A stretch of 64,000 bases of DNA from Rhipidocladum racemiflorum (GCA_036346355.1 CM070584.1:28056039-28120038), one strand, 5' to 3'; counted from the stretch's first letter, positions 11,844 to 25,100 are shown. Notes: generated by a model from the letters alone, not told the origin. Program-made: numbers and translations.

Positions 11844-13337
11844 TCAGGGCTTACTAAAGAATAGATTCGGAAACTCTTTCTTCAATTCCTCTTCGCGCTC
11901 CCAAGTTGCTTCACTCTCCGCATGGTTGCTCCATTGAACTCTGCAGAAACAGGTTGACTTGTTTCTTGTCTCTCGATCCATGGTGTCCAAAATCTTGACG
12001 GGGTGTTCCTTGTAAGTCAGATCCTCTTGTAGCTCGATTGACTCTAGCGGTGTCTGCTCATCAGGTACTCGGAGACACTTCTTCAACTGGGATACGTGAA
12101 ACACGTCATGTACTCCTGCTAGTGATTGCGGTAACTCCAACTGGTACGCAACTTCACCTCTACGACTGAGAACCTTAAATGGTCCAACATATCGCGGCAC
12201 GAGTTTTCCTTTGGCATGGAATCTCTTAACTCCTCTGAGAGGTGTAACTCTGAGATACACGAAATCTTCCGATTCAAAACTCAGATCTCGGCGACGGTTA
12301 TCGGCGTAGCTCTTCTGTCTTGACTGTGCTATCTTCAGTCTTTCTCGGATCATGGCAATCTGTTCTTCGGCCTCTTGAAGAATGTTCGGCCCAAAGACAC
12401 GGCGTTCACCTGTCTCATTCCAGTTCAACGGTGTTCGACAGGGTTGGTCATACAATGCCTCAAAAGGTGATATCTGCAGACTGGCCTGATAGCTGTTATT
12501 GTAGCTGAACTCAGCGTACGGTAGACTTTTATCCCAAGAGGTAGCATAAGCCAAAGCACAAGCTCGTAGCATGTCCTCTAGAATCTGATTAACTCTTTCG
12601 GTTTGCCCATCCGTCTGCGGGTGGTAAGCAGTACTGAAATTCAAGCGAGTCCCCATGGCTTCATGCAGCTTATTCCAGAACCTCGAGGTAAACTGGGTAC
12701 CTCTGTCTGATACAATCTTCTTCGGCACCCCGTGCAAACAGACGATCCTGGTCATATACAATTCTGCTAACTTATCTCCCGAGTAAGTGGTCTTTACTGG
12801 AATAAAATGGGCGACCTTAGTCAAGCGGTCCACTATAACCCATATGGAGTCATATCCTCCTTGAGTCTTGGGTAAACCGGTAATGAAGTCCATTCCGATT
12901 TCCTCCCATTTCCACTCAGGTATCCGTAACGGCTGCAGCAATCCTGCGGGTCTCTGGTGCATTGCCTTGACTCTTTGACATATGTCGCACAACACAACAT
13001 GCTCGGCAACTTCACGCTTCATGCTCGGCCACCAGAATCTTTCCTTCATATCCTGATACATCTTGGCACTTCCTGGATGGATTGAGTACTTGGAGTCATG
13101 AGCTTCCTCTAAGATCAACTGCTTCATCTTCTTCTTGTTTGGCACACAGATTCGATCCTGCATCCATAACGTGCCTTGCTCGTCCAGTCTGAAGTCTTTT
13201 GCCTTGCCTTCATCCATCTTGGACTTGATCCTGCGGATCTTGTCATCATCCTTCTGTCCTTCTCGGATCTGATCTTCCAAGGTAGGCTTTACTTCTAATG
13301 CGGCCAAGAATCCTTCTGGTACTACTTCAATCTGCAT
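11844..13337 (-). pseudogene. Gypsy pol: integrase with C-terminal chromodomain
   Basis: This is the C-terminal 497 codons of the polyprotein. From the N side there is an HHCC zinc-binding region (HPG then CDICQRVK), the DDE integrase core with GMDFITGLP, a SDRGTQF block and the AYHPQTDGQTERVNQ block containing the catalytic glutamate, then the GPY/F-type region (YVGPFKVL). Residues about 430-490 form a chromodomain (HPVKILD, VQWSNHAESEATWERE). A chromodomain places the element in the chromoviruses, whose integrases use it to target chromatin. The frame is joined to RNase H through one in-frame TAG at about 13338-13340. Confidence 0.93.
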
Positions 13338-13340
13338 TCT

Positions 13341-13865
13341 CTAGAAATCCTCACATAGCTCATCCTGACTCGTGGCTATCAACATGTTCACGGTATGGCT
13401 TTTCCGACTCAAAGCATCGGCCACCACGTTAGCCTTTCCTGGATGGTAATGGATTCCAACATTATAATCCTTGATCAACTCTAACCATCTCCTTTGCCTC
13501 ATATTCAAGTCCGATTGGGTGAAGATGTACTTAAGACTCTTATGGTCCGTGTATACCTCACATCTGTTTCCAATCAGATAATGATGCCACAACTTCAAAG
13601 CATGCACTACGGCAGCTAGCTCTAGGTCATGCGTTGGATAATTCTCCTCATGTGGCCTCAACTGCCTGGATGCATAAGCAACGACCTTTCCATTCTGCAT
13701 CAGCACACATCCAAGTCCTTGGCGCGATGCGTCACAATAGATATCAAAGCTTTGATTGACGTCCGGTAGAACTAACACCGGCGCTGATGTCAATTGCTTC
13801 TTCAACTCTCGGAAACCTTTTTCGCACTCCGGCGTCCATGCAAACTTCTTCTCCTTTTTCAACAA
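13341..13865 (-). pseudogene. Gypsy pol: RNase H domain
   Basis: The 174-codon stretch contains FDIYCDASRQGLGCVLMQ (first catalytic Asp), YPTHDLELAAVVHALK (Glu) and YTDHKSLKYIFTQ (Asp), ending with HPGKANVVADALSRK. It removes template RNA during reverse transcription. It lies between in-frame stops at its junctions with RT (about 13890) and integrase (about 13340). Confidence 0.9.
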
Positions 13866-13889
13866 TTGCGTAAGAGGTTTCGCAATTGT

Positions 13890-15180
13890 CTAAAAGCCTT
13901 CGATGAAGCGGCGGTAGTAACCTGCCATACCTAGAAAACTCCGGATCTGGGTCACGGTCTTCGGCTGCTCCCAATGTAACACAGCTTCTACCTTGCTTGG
14001 ATCTACGGCAACTCCATATGCGGTCATTACATGTCCGAGGAACTCCACCTTGTCCTTCCAAAAGTCACACTTGCTGAACTTGGCGAAAAGTTGTTGTTCC
14101 CTCAACTTTTCCAAAACTCGCCTCAAGTGCTCTGCATGTTCATCCTCTATCTTGGAGTAGATTAAGATATCATCTACGAACACAACAACAAACTTGTCCA
14201 AATATTCCATGAACACCTTATTCATCATATTCATGAAATAGGCTGGCGCATTCGTCAAACCAAAGGACATAACTGTAAACTCGTAATGTCCATATCTTGA
14301 CGAGAATGCGGTCTTCGGAATATCCTCTGATCGGATCTTCAACTGGTGGTATCCCGATCTCATATCAATCTTGGAGAAGACTCCGGCTCCTCTCAGCTGA
14401 TCAAACAGATCATCGATCCTGGGTAGCGGATATTTATTCTTCACGGTGACTTCATTGAGTGCACGGTAGTCAATGCACATCCTGAAACTTTCGTCCTTCT
14501 TCTTAACGAACAAAACGGGTGCTCCCCACAGCGACGAACTTGGTCTGATGAATCCTTTTTCCATCAACTCTTCAAGTTGCTTCTTCATCTCTACCAATTC
14601 TTCAGTGGACATCCGATAGGGTCTCTTTGCTATCGGCGCTGTACCAGGTACAAGCTCTATCACAAACTCTATGTCTCTGTCTGGCGGCATACCAGGTAGA
14701 TCTTCAGGAAAAACATCTGGGTACTCATTCACCACTGAGACATCTTCTATGCTGATTGCCTTTGCGCTGTTAACCATCAATTGTCCATCTCTAACGGCGG
14801 TAGCTTGAAATTCCACTTTCCTTCCACACGGGCTTTCAACTGAGATAATCCTTCGTCCACAATCCAGCACAGCCCTATGCTTGGATAACCAATCCATTCC
14901 CAAAATAACATCTAGGGTCTGGGTTTCCAGTATAATAAGGTTCGCTAGGAACTCTATCCCATCTATTAATATTCTTACCCCAGAACATCCTACTTTCGTT
15001 CGGAGTTCGGAACCAGGGGTTTGAACTAAAAGCATGCATTTAAGTATTGCAATCTCCAAATCATTTTTAGCAGGAAAGCCTTGAGAAACAAACGAATGCG
15101 AAGCTCCAGAGTCAAACAGAACTGTTGCAGGTACTGAGTTAACAAGTAACTTACCCAGTACGACGTCTGTGGCATTCTAA
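13890..15180 (-). pseudogene. Gypsy pol: aspartic protease and reverse transcriptase
   Basis: The open frame 13890-15059 continues upstream in the same frame to about 15180, where the protease active site FDSGASHSF is encoded. The protease then shows ILGMDWLSKH. RT follows with RPYRMSTEEL, FRMCIDYRALN, PLPRIDDLFDQL, KIDMRSGYHQ, the FVDDILIYS catalytic box and FLGHVMTAYG. A TAG at about 13890 breaks the link to RNase H. All key catalytic residues are visible. Confidence 0.92.
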
Positions 15181-15236
15181 GGTGCATCTGCGGTGACGTG
15201 GTTGACTCGGCCTCTCACCACGATGCTGGGTGCGAC

Positions 15237-16348
15237 TCACGGTGTCTGTCCCCTCGGTTGGCTCCTCGTGCGGGCGTCTGGTGGTGTGGATCCCAGATTG
15301 AAGCGGACTGGGGTCACTCCTGCTGTCTTCTTAGGGCAACTGTTGGAGAAGTGCCCTAGCTCGTTGCATGTGTAGCAGCGTCTCACTGTCCCCTGTTGAC
15401 TGCCTGAAGTGGCGTTTCTGGCTGGAGCTGGGGTCTGATAATTCTGGTTGACGGGTCTTGATGCTGGTGACGGTGTCCTCATTGCATTCTGTGGCTGGAA
15501 TCTGAAAAACTGATTTGGCGCAACCCTCAAACGTTGCTGCGCTCCCTGACGTGATCCCTGCTGTTGCATCATGCGCTTCCTGTTGTCGTCCAGTTCCTTG
15601 TGCTTGTCCTCAAGAATAAGCGCCTTATTCACCAACTCTTGGAAATCTGGAAAGGTGTGGGTGATCAGTCCCACCTGCAGTCCTGAGTTAAGTCCCTTCA
15701 TAAAGCGAGATTGTCTGGCCTTATCTGTCACTACATCTTCAGTTGCATAGCGTGCAAGCTGTGTGAACTTGTTCAGGTAATCGGCCACCGACTGGCTGCC
15801 TTGCTTCAAAGCCTTGAATTCCTCCTTCTAAGGTCCATGATTCCTTCAGGCACATGATACTGGCGAAACGCGGCGGTAAACTCCTCCCAAGTGATGTCCT
15901 GAGGGTTCTCCCGCGTGGCGCAGAAGTTCTCCCACCATTCTGCGACGGTCCCTTCCAACTAATGAGAAGCGTAGAGTACCTTCTCATTTCCCATGCATTG
16001 GGCAATGTGTAGCTTCCTCTCAATTGACCTTAACCAATCATCGGCCTCCAACAGATTGGCATTCCCGGAGAAAGTGGGTGGATGAGTCCTCATGAACTCT
16101 GACAGTCTTGAATTCTGGCGTTGTCCCTGATTGATTTGATTATTCTGATTAGCAGTGGCGTGAGCGGTGATCTGTTGCATCTGCTGCATCATCGCATGCA
16201 TCAACAGGGTCTGTGCGGCAAGAAAAGCTCCAAAATTCTGCATGTCAACTGGCGGTGCCGGTTGGAGTGCAGGTGCTCCATCATTGGGGTTCCTAGCTGG
16301 GCGAGAACCACTTCCATTGCCTCCAAGGTTTCCGCGGGTGTTCACCAT
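15237..16348 (-). pseudogene. Gypsy gag, frameshifted, with CCHC zinc knuckle
   Basis: Gag starts with ATG at 16348 (MVNTRGNLGGN). The capsid region includes MRTHPPTFSGNANLLEADDWL. A TAG interrupts it at about 15959, the same frame continues to about 15828, and then a 1-base shift leads into the frame ending at 15237. The C-terminal part has SVADYLNKFTQLARYA and a zinc knuckle CYTCNELGHFSNSC, typical of nucleocapsid RNA binding. Confidence 0.9.
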
Positions 16349-16622
16349 CTGTCGATTGCTCCAAGGTTTCAGAGATAAGAGGGAACAAGAATAGACTAGT
16401 GGGGAAACTTATGCGGGGGAAAAGTGTAACTCAAAATCCAACTTTATTATTAATAATAACTTGGTATGGTTGCTTACAATGCCTAAAGGCCTTGCAACAC
16501 ATACTGCACACTCAGCAAGCAATGAAAATCCAAATCGACTCTTACTGGAGTCTAACGTCTAAAGGGTGACTCTTATTCTATAACGCGACTCGATGAAGGA
16601 GTCTCAACCCTAACGCCTAAGC

Positions 16623-17390
16623 TCACTCGTCGAGAAAACCTCCACTGCCTCCTCGGGGCGGGTGCGACGGCATAGGCGCGAAACAATCGCCATGCCCTGC
16701 AACTGCAGCTGTGGTTGACGACGCAGCATCCTCCTCTGGCTCTGGATCTGGTTGGTGCTGTGGCTGTGGCGCGGGTGCAGGTGGCGCCTCTTCTGGGTCC
16801 TCCTCTGGCTCTGGGGCGTCCAACTCCAACACTGGATCGGGGCCCTGTCCATATAGTGCGGTCTCCAGCTCTGCGATCCTTTCCGCAGCATAGGCGACGT
16901 ACTCACGAGCATTCTCCAAGTGCTTCTTCTCCTCCTCAACCTGCTCACGAGCCTTCTTCAACTCCTGGACTGTGTCATCGATCAGCTCCTCCTGAGCGGC
17001 GACGAATCTGGCTAAGTGAGTGACGGTAGCATCCTCATCCTCTACCGGCTTCCGTTGAGCTCTGCTGTCTCGGCGTGGGTGGTGATGGAATACTGTGCCT
17101 TCCAGCTCCCTAGAGTAAGTGCAAGCGATCTGCTGCATTGCTCGACGCGACACCTCCTGGATTCCCATCTCAAAGGTAGACCTCCTGGCGGTGAAGTGGA
17201 ATGGGCGGCTGAACTTCGTCTTCTCTCGGGCATACACCATGATCCTGACATCCCATCCTTTGACCACTCCTGCCTGCACGAGTGTAGTCCCTCGGTAGAG
17301 CAGCCTCTCAAAACCTCCAAGAAACTGAAGCATACGCCACAACTCGGCGGCATAGCCTCCCTCACGCTCAGCGTAGTTCTTCTTCATCAT
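16623..17390 (-). CDS. ORF0 upstream of gag in the gypsy element, 255 aa, function unknown
   Basis: An intact 255-codon frame lies between the 5' LTR/PBS and gag, on the same strand as gag-pol. Residues 1-110 are a globular-looking N-terminal part (RMLQFLGGFERLLYRGT). Residues about 130-180 are strongly coiled-coil-like (EELIDDTVQELKKAREQ, then Lys/Glu-rich heptads). The tail from about 185 is Pro/Glu-rich and acidic, ending GGSGGFLDE. From general knowledge, the rice elements RIRE3 and RIRE8 carry an extra orf0 in this place, and this looks like a counterpart. It is intact although gag-pol is broken, but it may simply be short enough to have escaped mutation. Confidence 0.8.
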   Translation of the reverse strand: MMKKNYAEREGGYAAELWRMLQFLGGFERLLYRGTTLVQAGVVKGWDVRIMVYAREKTKFSRPFHFTARRSTFEMGIQEVSRRAMQQIACTYSRELEGTVFHHHPRRDSRAQRKPVEDEDATVTHLARFVAAQEELIDDTVQELKKAREQVEEEKKHLENAREYVAYAAERIAELETALYGQGPDPVLELDAPEPEEDPEEAPPAPAPQPQHQPDPEPEEDAASSTTAAVAGHGDCFAPMPSHPPRGGSGGFLDE

Positions 17391-17591
17391 TATCTGTTAA
17401 AAGATGCTCGCGTAAGAACGCAACATTTTAAAATCAATGTGGAAGACGAAAAGAACTCAGCAAGGGGTATGAACAAGAAAGAAAGGGGTAAGTCGAGAAA
17501 TCTATCATTATCTTGACAACTTTTATCTTTAGAAAATAGGTTTTATCCTCACTATGACCAATCTATCTATGGGTGAGCCTACAGTCAGTAT

Positions 17592-17606
17592 GGCTCTGAT
17601 ACCACC
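17592..17606 (-). promoter_or_regulatory. Primer binding site of the gypsy element
   Basis: Plus-strand GGCTCTGATACCA is the complement of TGGTATCAGAGCC, matching the 3' end of initiator tRNA-Met. It lies a few bases inside the right-hand LTR at 17609, which makes that LTR the 5' one. Confidence 0.88.
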
Positions 17607-17608
17607 TC

Positions 17609-20600
17609 TGTCGGGACCCGAATTTGCAAATCCGGACCCTCTGTGTATTCAGCACTAGTCCAGGAACGCGCTAGTGCACACAGTCTCAACATTGGTAAAT
17701 ATCACAATCATACTCAACGAAATAATAAGGTACCTCAAATAGTTAACCAAGCTAGTTGATTGACCTTATGGTCAAGTTACAGATATATGCCACGCAGGGC
17801 GAAAACTCAATAAGAGAGAAATAACTGCAGCGGAAAATAAGATAACTTCGTGGCGCCATCCAGTATACCACAGGCAACTGACTGGGCTCGCTCTCTAGTT
17901 AGACGGTTCCTCTTGAAGCTCCTCCTCCAAAGCTGGTATAGACTCTTCTTCAACTGGCGTTGTATTGCGGCAAGGGTGAGTACTTGATACTCAGCAAGTC
18001 ATGCACAGAATGCAAACTAATATACTACATGCATGGCTTAGTACAAAGGAATAGCTCAGGGTATAATTGCGAAACAAAGATTTGACAAGTAGCATAAGTA
18101 GATTCGAAAGCAGTAGAAACAAGTATAAGATCAATAACTTTTCCAGCAATTAAATAAACATCTTTTCCAATCCTAATCCATATTTCCATCAACATCATTA
18201 TTAAACCAAACCAAACCTTCCAAGTCCAAGTTATTTTCAAGAAAGTCTAACCCTTGACTGTAATTCCCGAGCGATGTCCAATGCCGCGGACACAGCTATT
18301 CGAATAGATTTTACACTCTGCAGAGGTTATGCACTTTACCCACAAGATACAGCCAAACACCACAAAGGCGAGAGTCCGTAACAAAGTCTTTCGGAAACTT
18401 CTAACAGCACAAGTGGTCCTCCCCGGTGATTGCACACTAACCCTTCCCTTAGCGAAGGCGAAGTTTAGACCAATCCACCGTTAGATGGGTACCTGGCCGC
18501 AGCCCCGGTACGCTCCCCCGTACAACTACACAAAAGATATAGTTGACATCCTGAGGTCCCACAGGTACGTTATTAGCAACTTAATCAACTAGGTCTGTCC
18601 CATTACAGACATGTGGTTGCACGTTTGACTCAGTTCAAAGGCTTGCAAGGTTAAGTCCTTAGGGTGACCAGGGCAAGACTACCCAAAGAACCAAAACAAC
18701 GTTCCCGGTGCCACAACTGGCCCACCCGATCATTTCTTGCCACATGCCCCGGTCCAAATCTATTTATCAAACCCCAGTAGATTACCATGTACCACGTGCC
18801 ATCAACAATCGTAACACATGATACCTCTTTCAAAAACAGGTGCAATATCTCATTAAGTCAATATTAGCATTTGATTATCCAAAGCATTTCACGTGGCAAG
18901 GCTAAGCATACTACATCGGTCTAACTACCCATGTTGGCAATTTAATAATGTCCAACTAGTAATCCATAACCAGGGTGACAAGGGGGTCATGGCACATATT
19001 TAATTAACCAAGGTGTCATACAGCAATTTGGCATTTATCTAATTCCTTGGAATTAAATAAAGTATTTTCTAATTCAACTAGCATGCAATAGTTTAAACCA
19101 ATTTAATTTGAAAATGGGATCAATATGGTCAAAGCACAACTTGCCTTCAAAGAGTACTTGTTCTTGGTCCTGAGCTGGCTCCTGGGTCAACACTTCACCT
19201 TCGAAGCCTTCGGGCACTTCAACGTTTACTCGTAAAGCGTGCAAATAGCAATAAATAAATAAACAGTAAACAAAAAGTGTCCAAACATCCCAATAAAGTT
19301 CACAAAAAGAGAGAGCATAATTTTATGAATTTTTACAAACTGGAATCGTCAAATTCGGAGTTTAAATGCAAAAGTTATAACCGTTTAAAGTTTAAAGAAA
19401 ACATTAATTAAATATAAATAGAGAAATATTCATTATCAAAAATTAAATAAAATTCATATTTGAGTAGGTCTCATTTTTATGAAAATTTAGAAATTTGAAT
19501 CACTCAAATTGGAGTTGAAACGCAAAAGTTATAAACGTTTGAAGTTTGAATCTATTTTTGAAATCAATAGTTCGAATTAATAAATCATTTTCTTTTTCAG
19601 AAATTAATTTATTGCGTCAGCATGACACGTGGACCAATCGGGAGTCGCCACATCGCCTCGGGTCCATGGACCTGGCGCACGGCGCGGCTCGGTCCACCGT
19701 GGACTCGGCCCACGGCTTATGTGTCACTGACACGCGGGACCCACACTGACGCCGGTGTGACGCCAAGACGACTTCGGCCGAGGGGCGGCCGACACGCTGA
19801 GCCCCACCGTGACGTCAGCGGTGACGTCATGGTGCGGGTCGTCTACCGACACGCGGGCCCACGCCGACGCCACGCTGCGTGACGCCACCGCCATGATCGG
19901 CCGATCAAGGCCGACCGCGACGGTCCAAGTTCTGGACACGCGGCACGATCTGGGGCGCTGATTTGAAAATCAACGGTCCAGATCAGATCCAACCTCACGC
20001 GTTTAAAAACTACTCTACCGATTCGGACTGCTCGATCTTGATCGGACGGTCAAGATCCAATCTAACGTTTACAACGCGGCTAACCCTAGCCGTTCGATCT
20101 TGATCTAACGGCTGACATCTATCCAAGCACGGTGCGTTTCTAGCTACGTGGCACAATCTGATCTAGATCCAACGGTTGGAAATAGATCTAGAGATTAGCA
20201 CGTGGATCTCACCGGGGGGTGACGTGGACGAATCTGGGCCCTTGGATCTGGATCGGACGGTGGAGCGAGCTCGGGGTCCGGCGATGGCGTGCGGCGGCGC
20301 TCGGTCACCGGGGACGGGGACGACGACCACTCGAACGGCGCTACAGGATTCTCCGGCGAAGTGAAGGGTCCCCTCCGACGCGGCTTGTCCTTGCGGTTCC
20401 GGATGTGAGCTCAACGGCGGCAGAGGGCGGCAGAAACGGCAATTAACCGCGGCGAAACACCAAACCAACTACGTCGAGCGATTGCGGCGCAACCACGGTG
20501 ACTCATGCGACGTGGTCTAGGGCTACGGGTGCGCACGGAAATGGAGCACACGCTGGCAGCGGCGACGTATTAAATATGCCTCTCGGCGTCCGTGAAACTC

Positions 20601-21198
20601 GCGGAAACCGAGGCCCACACGGCTGCGGCGGCGGAATCCGAATTGGATTCGGATTGGGGTGACGTGGCTCAACGCGAGCCGTTGGATCAAGATCCAACGG
20701 TGCGGGGGTTTGGGCTCGGGTCCGGCTCGGGCGACTTGGCTGGCTCGGTCGGGCTTGGGTTCGGCGACGTGGCTCAATCTCGGCCGTTCGATCTTGATCG
20801 GACGGTCGAGAGGGTTAGGGTTAGGTTGGGTTCGAGTCGGACTCGGACTCGAGTCAGACTCGGGCTCGGGTCGGGTCCGGGTCGGAGGAACAGTACAAAC
20901 CAACTCGATTTTTCCAGCGATTAAATATTCAAATTAATTCCCAGAAATTCATTTAATTCATTAAAAATAGCAAAACACTCAGAAAAATTCTAGAAAATAT
21001 TTTGGAGCATTTTGGACTCAAATAAAATATTTCCAACAAAAATTTATTTGTAAAATCAATTTCTTTAATTATTTCAATAGGGGATAAATTCAAATAAATT
21101 CCAAATAAATCCAAATAAATTTCAAAAAATTCCAAAAATTCACCAAAGTGCCAAATCTTATTTAAATTCATGAAAAGCAAAAATTTTGGGGTGTTACA
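17609..21198 (-). repeat. 5' LTR of the gypsy element (3,590 bp)
   Basis: It runs from TGTCGGGACCCG at 17609 to GGGGTGTTACA at 21198 and is collinear with 8217-11804. Small substitutions and a 3-bp indel separate the copies in the first 350 bp. The segment 19750-19930 differs more strongly, with a different arrangement of GACGTCA/CACGCGGG-rich words. The palindromes recur here. Confidence 0.93.
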
Positions 21199-22166
21199 GG
21201 AGGACATCATAGTAGAGGCCGTGGACGCGGGCACGGACAAGGTGGAGGCCGAGGCGATGGCGAATGAACTGTCAGTGAACGAAAGCCATGTAACTTCAAC
21301 AAAAGCACAGTTAAGTGTTTCCACTGTAATAACTATGGACAATTTGCTAAAGAGTGTTCGAAGACAGGTCGCAGAGAAAAGGCAAACCTTTTTGTCAAAC
21401 AAAATGAAGATGAACCAGCACTATTGATGGCTGAAGTCTGTGAACTGATCCACACAACGCCGGAATTGATTGAGGAAGTGTTTTTGCATGAAGACAAGGT
21501 GATGCCGAAGCTTAGCGGCACCTAGAACAAGGCTTGGTATCTTCATACCGGTGAAAGTAATCATATGACCAGTTTTGTAGAGATGTTTGCCGAAATTGAC
21601 AGAACCATCAAAGGATCTATCAAGTTTGGAAACGGATCGACTATGGAAATCCAAGGAAGGGGCTCGGTGCTAGTTGAATGCTTCACAGGTGAACATCGTA
21701 TACTTACTGATGTTTATTATATCCCACGCCTAAGAAGCAATATTGTCAGTCTTGACCAGTCGGATCAAAATGGCTGCAAAATTGAGATTGAAGGAGTAAT
21801 GCCCATCCTTCATAGGAGTGAGTAGATCAAATAATAGGTTGTACATACTGTAGATTAACACAGCTCTCCTGGAGTGTCTCTTGGCTAAGAGTAGTGAAGA
21901 AGCTTGGCGATGGCACGCAAGGTACGGACATGTGAACTTTCATGCTTTCAAGGATCTTGCTCACAAGAATATGGTGCACGGTATGCCCATGATCGAGCAA
22001 GTGGACCGTGTCTATGATGGCTGCATTATTGGCAAGAAACATAGAAGTCCTTTTCCTGCTATAGCGCAGTACAGAGCAAAGGCTCTCCTTGAGCTATGGC
22101 ATGGTGACTTGTGCGGACCTATTACTCCTTCCACACATGGAGGGAAGCGATACTTCCTATTTTTAG
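21199..22166 (+). pseudogene. Old copia element: gag zinc knuckle, protease and pre-integrase region
   Basis: This continues the copia reading after the gypsy insertion. There is a Gly/Arg-rich linker, the zinc knuckle CFHCNNYGQFAKEC at about 21315-21360, a protease-like segment with the active-site region decayed to WYLHTGESNHMT (around 21535-21570) but with SIKFGNGSTMEIQGRG and DVYYIPRLRSNIVS preserved, and the GAG-pre-integrase motif WRWHARYGHVNFHAF. It ends with LELWHGDLCGPITP and RYFLFLV, where the next element is inserted. A TAG lies near 21522 and further stops follow around 21825-21870. Confidence 0.88.
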
Positions 22167-25100
22167 TGTAGGATCGATATTTACTAGTATAGAAATGAGA
22201 GGGGGGTGAATAACTACGCGGAAGCTAAAATCAAAATTTTGATCTACTAAAAATTCACCACAATTCGAAATCAAATAATTGCTTCATATTCAACAAAAAT
22301 AGAGTAGATGCGTTCGGTAAAACGTGAATTCTCGGAGATCTAGCCGTCAGATTAACCTGAAATTTTAACAAAAGAAACTAGATTCCAATATAAACCTAAG
22401 AAAAAAAGAATAAGCTTGATCGGACTTACGGATCAAAAGTTATGAACTCCGCAAGCTTGCTGTGATACATTATGCCGTGAATAGATCTAACCTTAATTCC
22501 TGAAAATCGAACCGTCAGATTGATGTGAAATTTAAACTGTAGAAACTAGATTCAATTTCAAAACTAACCCAATAAGAATTAGCTCTATCGGATCTACGGA
22601 TCAAAAGTTATAAGCTTCGTAAGTTGACTATATCAATAATGACGAGAATCGATTGAACCCTAATTTCGTGATTAAACAAAATCTACAAAAGATCAACCAA
22701 CAAAACTTTGAGGAACACTAAATTAATGCCCTAGGAAGGTTTTGGATGGATCAAATCAAGAAGAGACTCAAAGAATCAAGACAGACAATGAATCAATCTA
22801 CTAAACAGAAAACCGGGCAACCAAAATCAGAAAATCAGTACCATAGCAAATCACGCATGAACAATAATTCAGCTAGATAAGGAAAATCTGATTTTCTATT
22901 TCTTGTTTGTCTGGTTACAGCACTCCCACAAAAGAGTACAAACCCTAATGCCTAGCTCATCATAAACAGAAGACACCTCCCCCTATTTATAATGAGCAAA
23001 CCTAAAGAGTTTGTATACAGATACATGCATGCATATCCACTTGGCCTAATTACATATGGCCCAATATATGCACACAGCCCATGTCGGGACCCGAATTTGC
23101 AAATCCGGACCCTCTGTGTATTCAGCACTAGTCCAGGAACGCGCTAGTGCACACAGTCTCAACATTGGTAAATATCACAATCATACTCAACGAAATATTA
23201 AGGTACTTTAAATAGTTAACCAAACGGGTTGCTCAACCTTATGGTCAAGTTACAAATATACGCCACGCAGGGCGAGAACTTAATAAGAGAGAAATAACGG
23301 CAGCGGAAAACAAGATAACTTCGTGGCGCCATCCAGTATACCACAGGCAACTAACTGGGCTCGCTCCCTAGTTAGTCGGTTCCTCTGGGAGCTCCTCCTC
23401 CAAAGCTGGTGTAGACTCCTCTTCAACTGGTGTTGTATTGTGGCAAGGGTGAGTACTTGGTACTCAGCAAGTCATGCACAGAATGCAACTAATATACTAC
23501 ATGCATGGCTTAGTACGAAGGAATAGCTCAGGGTATAATTGCAGTAAAACAGCATTTAACAAGTAGCATAAGTAGATTCGAAAGTAGTAGAAACAAGTTT
23601 AAGATCGATAACTTTTCTAGGAATTAAATACACATCCTTTCCATTCCTAATCCACATTTCCGTCAACATCATTATTAAACCAAACCAAACTTCCAAGTCC
23701 AAGTTATTTTCAAGAAAGTCTAACCTTTGACTGTAATTCCTGAGCGATGTCCAATACCGTGGACACGGCTATTCGAATAGATTTTACACTCTGCAGAGGT
23801 TATGCACTTTACCCACAAGATACAGCCAAACACCACAAAGGCGAGTGTCCGTAACAAAGTCTTTCGGAAGCTTCTAACAGCACAAGTGGTCCTCCCCAGT
23901 GATTGCATGCTAACCCTTCCCTTAGCGAAGGAGAAGTTTAGGCCAATCCACCGTTAGATGGGTACCTGGCCGCAGCCACGGTACGCTCCCCCGTACAACT
24001 ACACAACAGGTATAGTTGACACCCCGAGGTCCCACAGGTACGTTATTAGCGACTTAATCAACTAGGTCCGTCCCATTACAGACATGTGGTTGCACGTTTG
24101 ACTCAGTTCAAAGGCTTGCAAGGTTAAGTCCTTAGGGTGACCAGGGCAAGACTACCCGAAGAACCAAAACAACGCTCCCGGTGCCACAACTGGCCCACCC
24201 GATCATTCTTGCCACATGCCCCGGTCGAAATCTATTTATCAAACACCCAGTTGATTACCATGCACCACGTGCCATCAACAACACAACACATGATACCTTT
24301 CCAAAACAGGTTCAATATATCATTAAGTCAATATTAACATTTGATTGTCCAAAATCATGTCAAGAGCACGTAGCAGGTCTAAGCAATATACTACACGATC
24401 TAAATTCCCATGTTGGCAATTTAATAATGTCCAACTATTTAATCCTCAACTAGGGTGACAAGGGGTTCATGGTATTCAATTATCTATGTCAAGGTGGCAT
24501 ACAGCAATTAGGTAATTAACTAATCTCCCAAAATTAATTAAAGCATTTTATAATTAAACTAGCATACAATAATTTAAATCAAAATTAATTTCAAAATGGG
24601 ATCAACATGGTCAAATCACAACTTACCTTCAAAGAGTACTTGTTCTTGGTCCTGAGCTGGCTCCTGGGTCAACACTTCACCTTCGAAGCCTTCGGGCACT
24701 TCAACGTCTACTCGTAAAGCGTGCAAATAGCAATAAATAAATAAACAGTAGACAAAAAGTGTCCAAAACTTCAAATAAAGTTCACAAACAGAGAGAGCAT
24801 AATTTTATGAATTTTTAGAAACTGGAATCGTCAAATTCGGAGTTTAAACGCAAAAGTTATAATCATTTAAAGTTTAAAGAAAGCATTAATTAAATAAAAA
24901 CAGAGAAATATTCATAAACAAAAATTAATTAAAATTCATATTTGAGTAGGTCTCAATTTTATGAAAATTTAGAAATTTGAATCACTCAAATCGGAGTTAA
25001 AACGCAAAAGTTATAAGCGTTTGAAGTTTGGATCTATATTTAAAATCAATAAACCGAATTAAATAAATAATTTCATTTTCGGAAAAGGATTTATTGCGTC

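Larger units (their letters stand above)
8217..21198 (-). mobile_element. Full-length Ty3/gypsy chromovirus (RIRE3/RIRE8- or Tekay-like), 12,982 bp
   Basis: Complete structure on the minus strand: LTRs at 8217-11804 and 17609-21198, a PBS just inside the right-hand (5') LTR, a polypurine tract just inside the left-hand (3') LTR, and ORF0, gag, protease, RT, RNase H, integrase and chromodomain in order. A perfect 5-bp target duplication GGAGG lies at 8212-8216 and 21199-21203, inside copia gag. Several stops and one or more frameshifts interrupt gag-pol, so it is not autonomous now. The two LTRs look about 1.5-2% different over their first 300 bp by eye, but they are rearranged around 10350-10510 versus 19750-19930. 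Confidence 0.93.
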
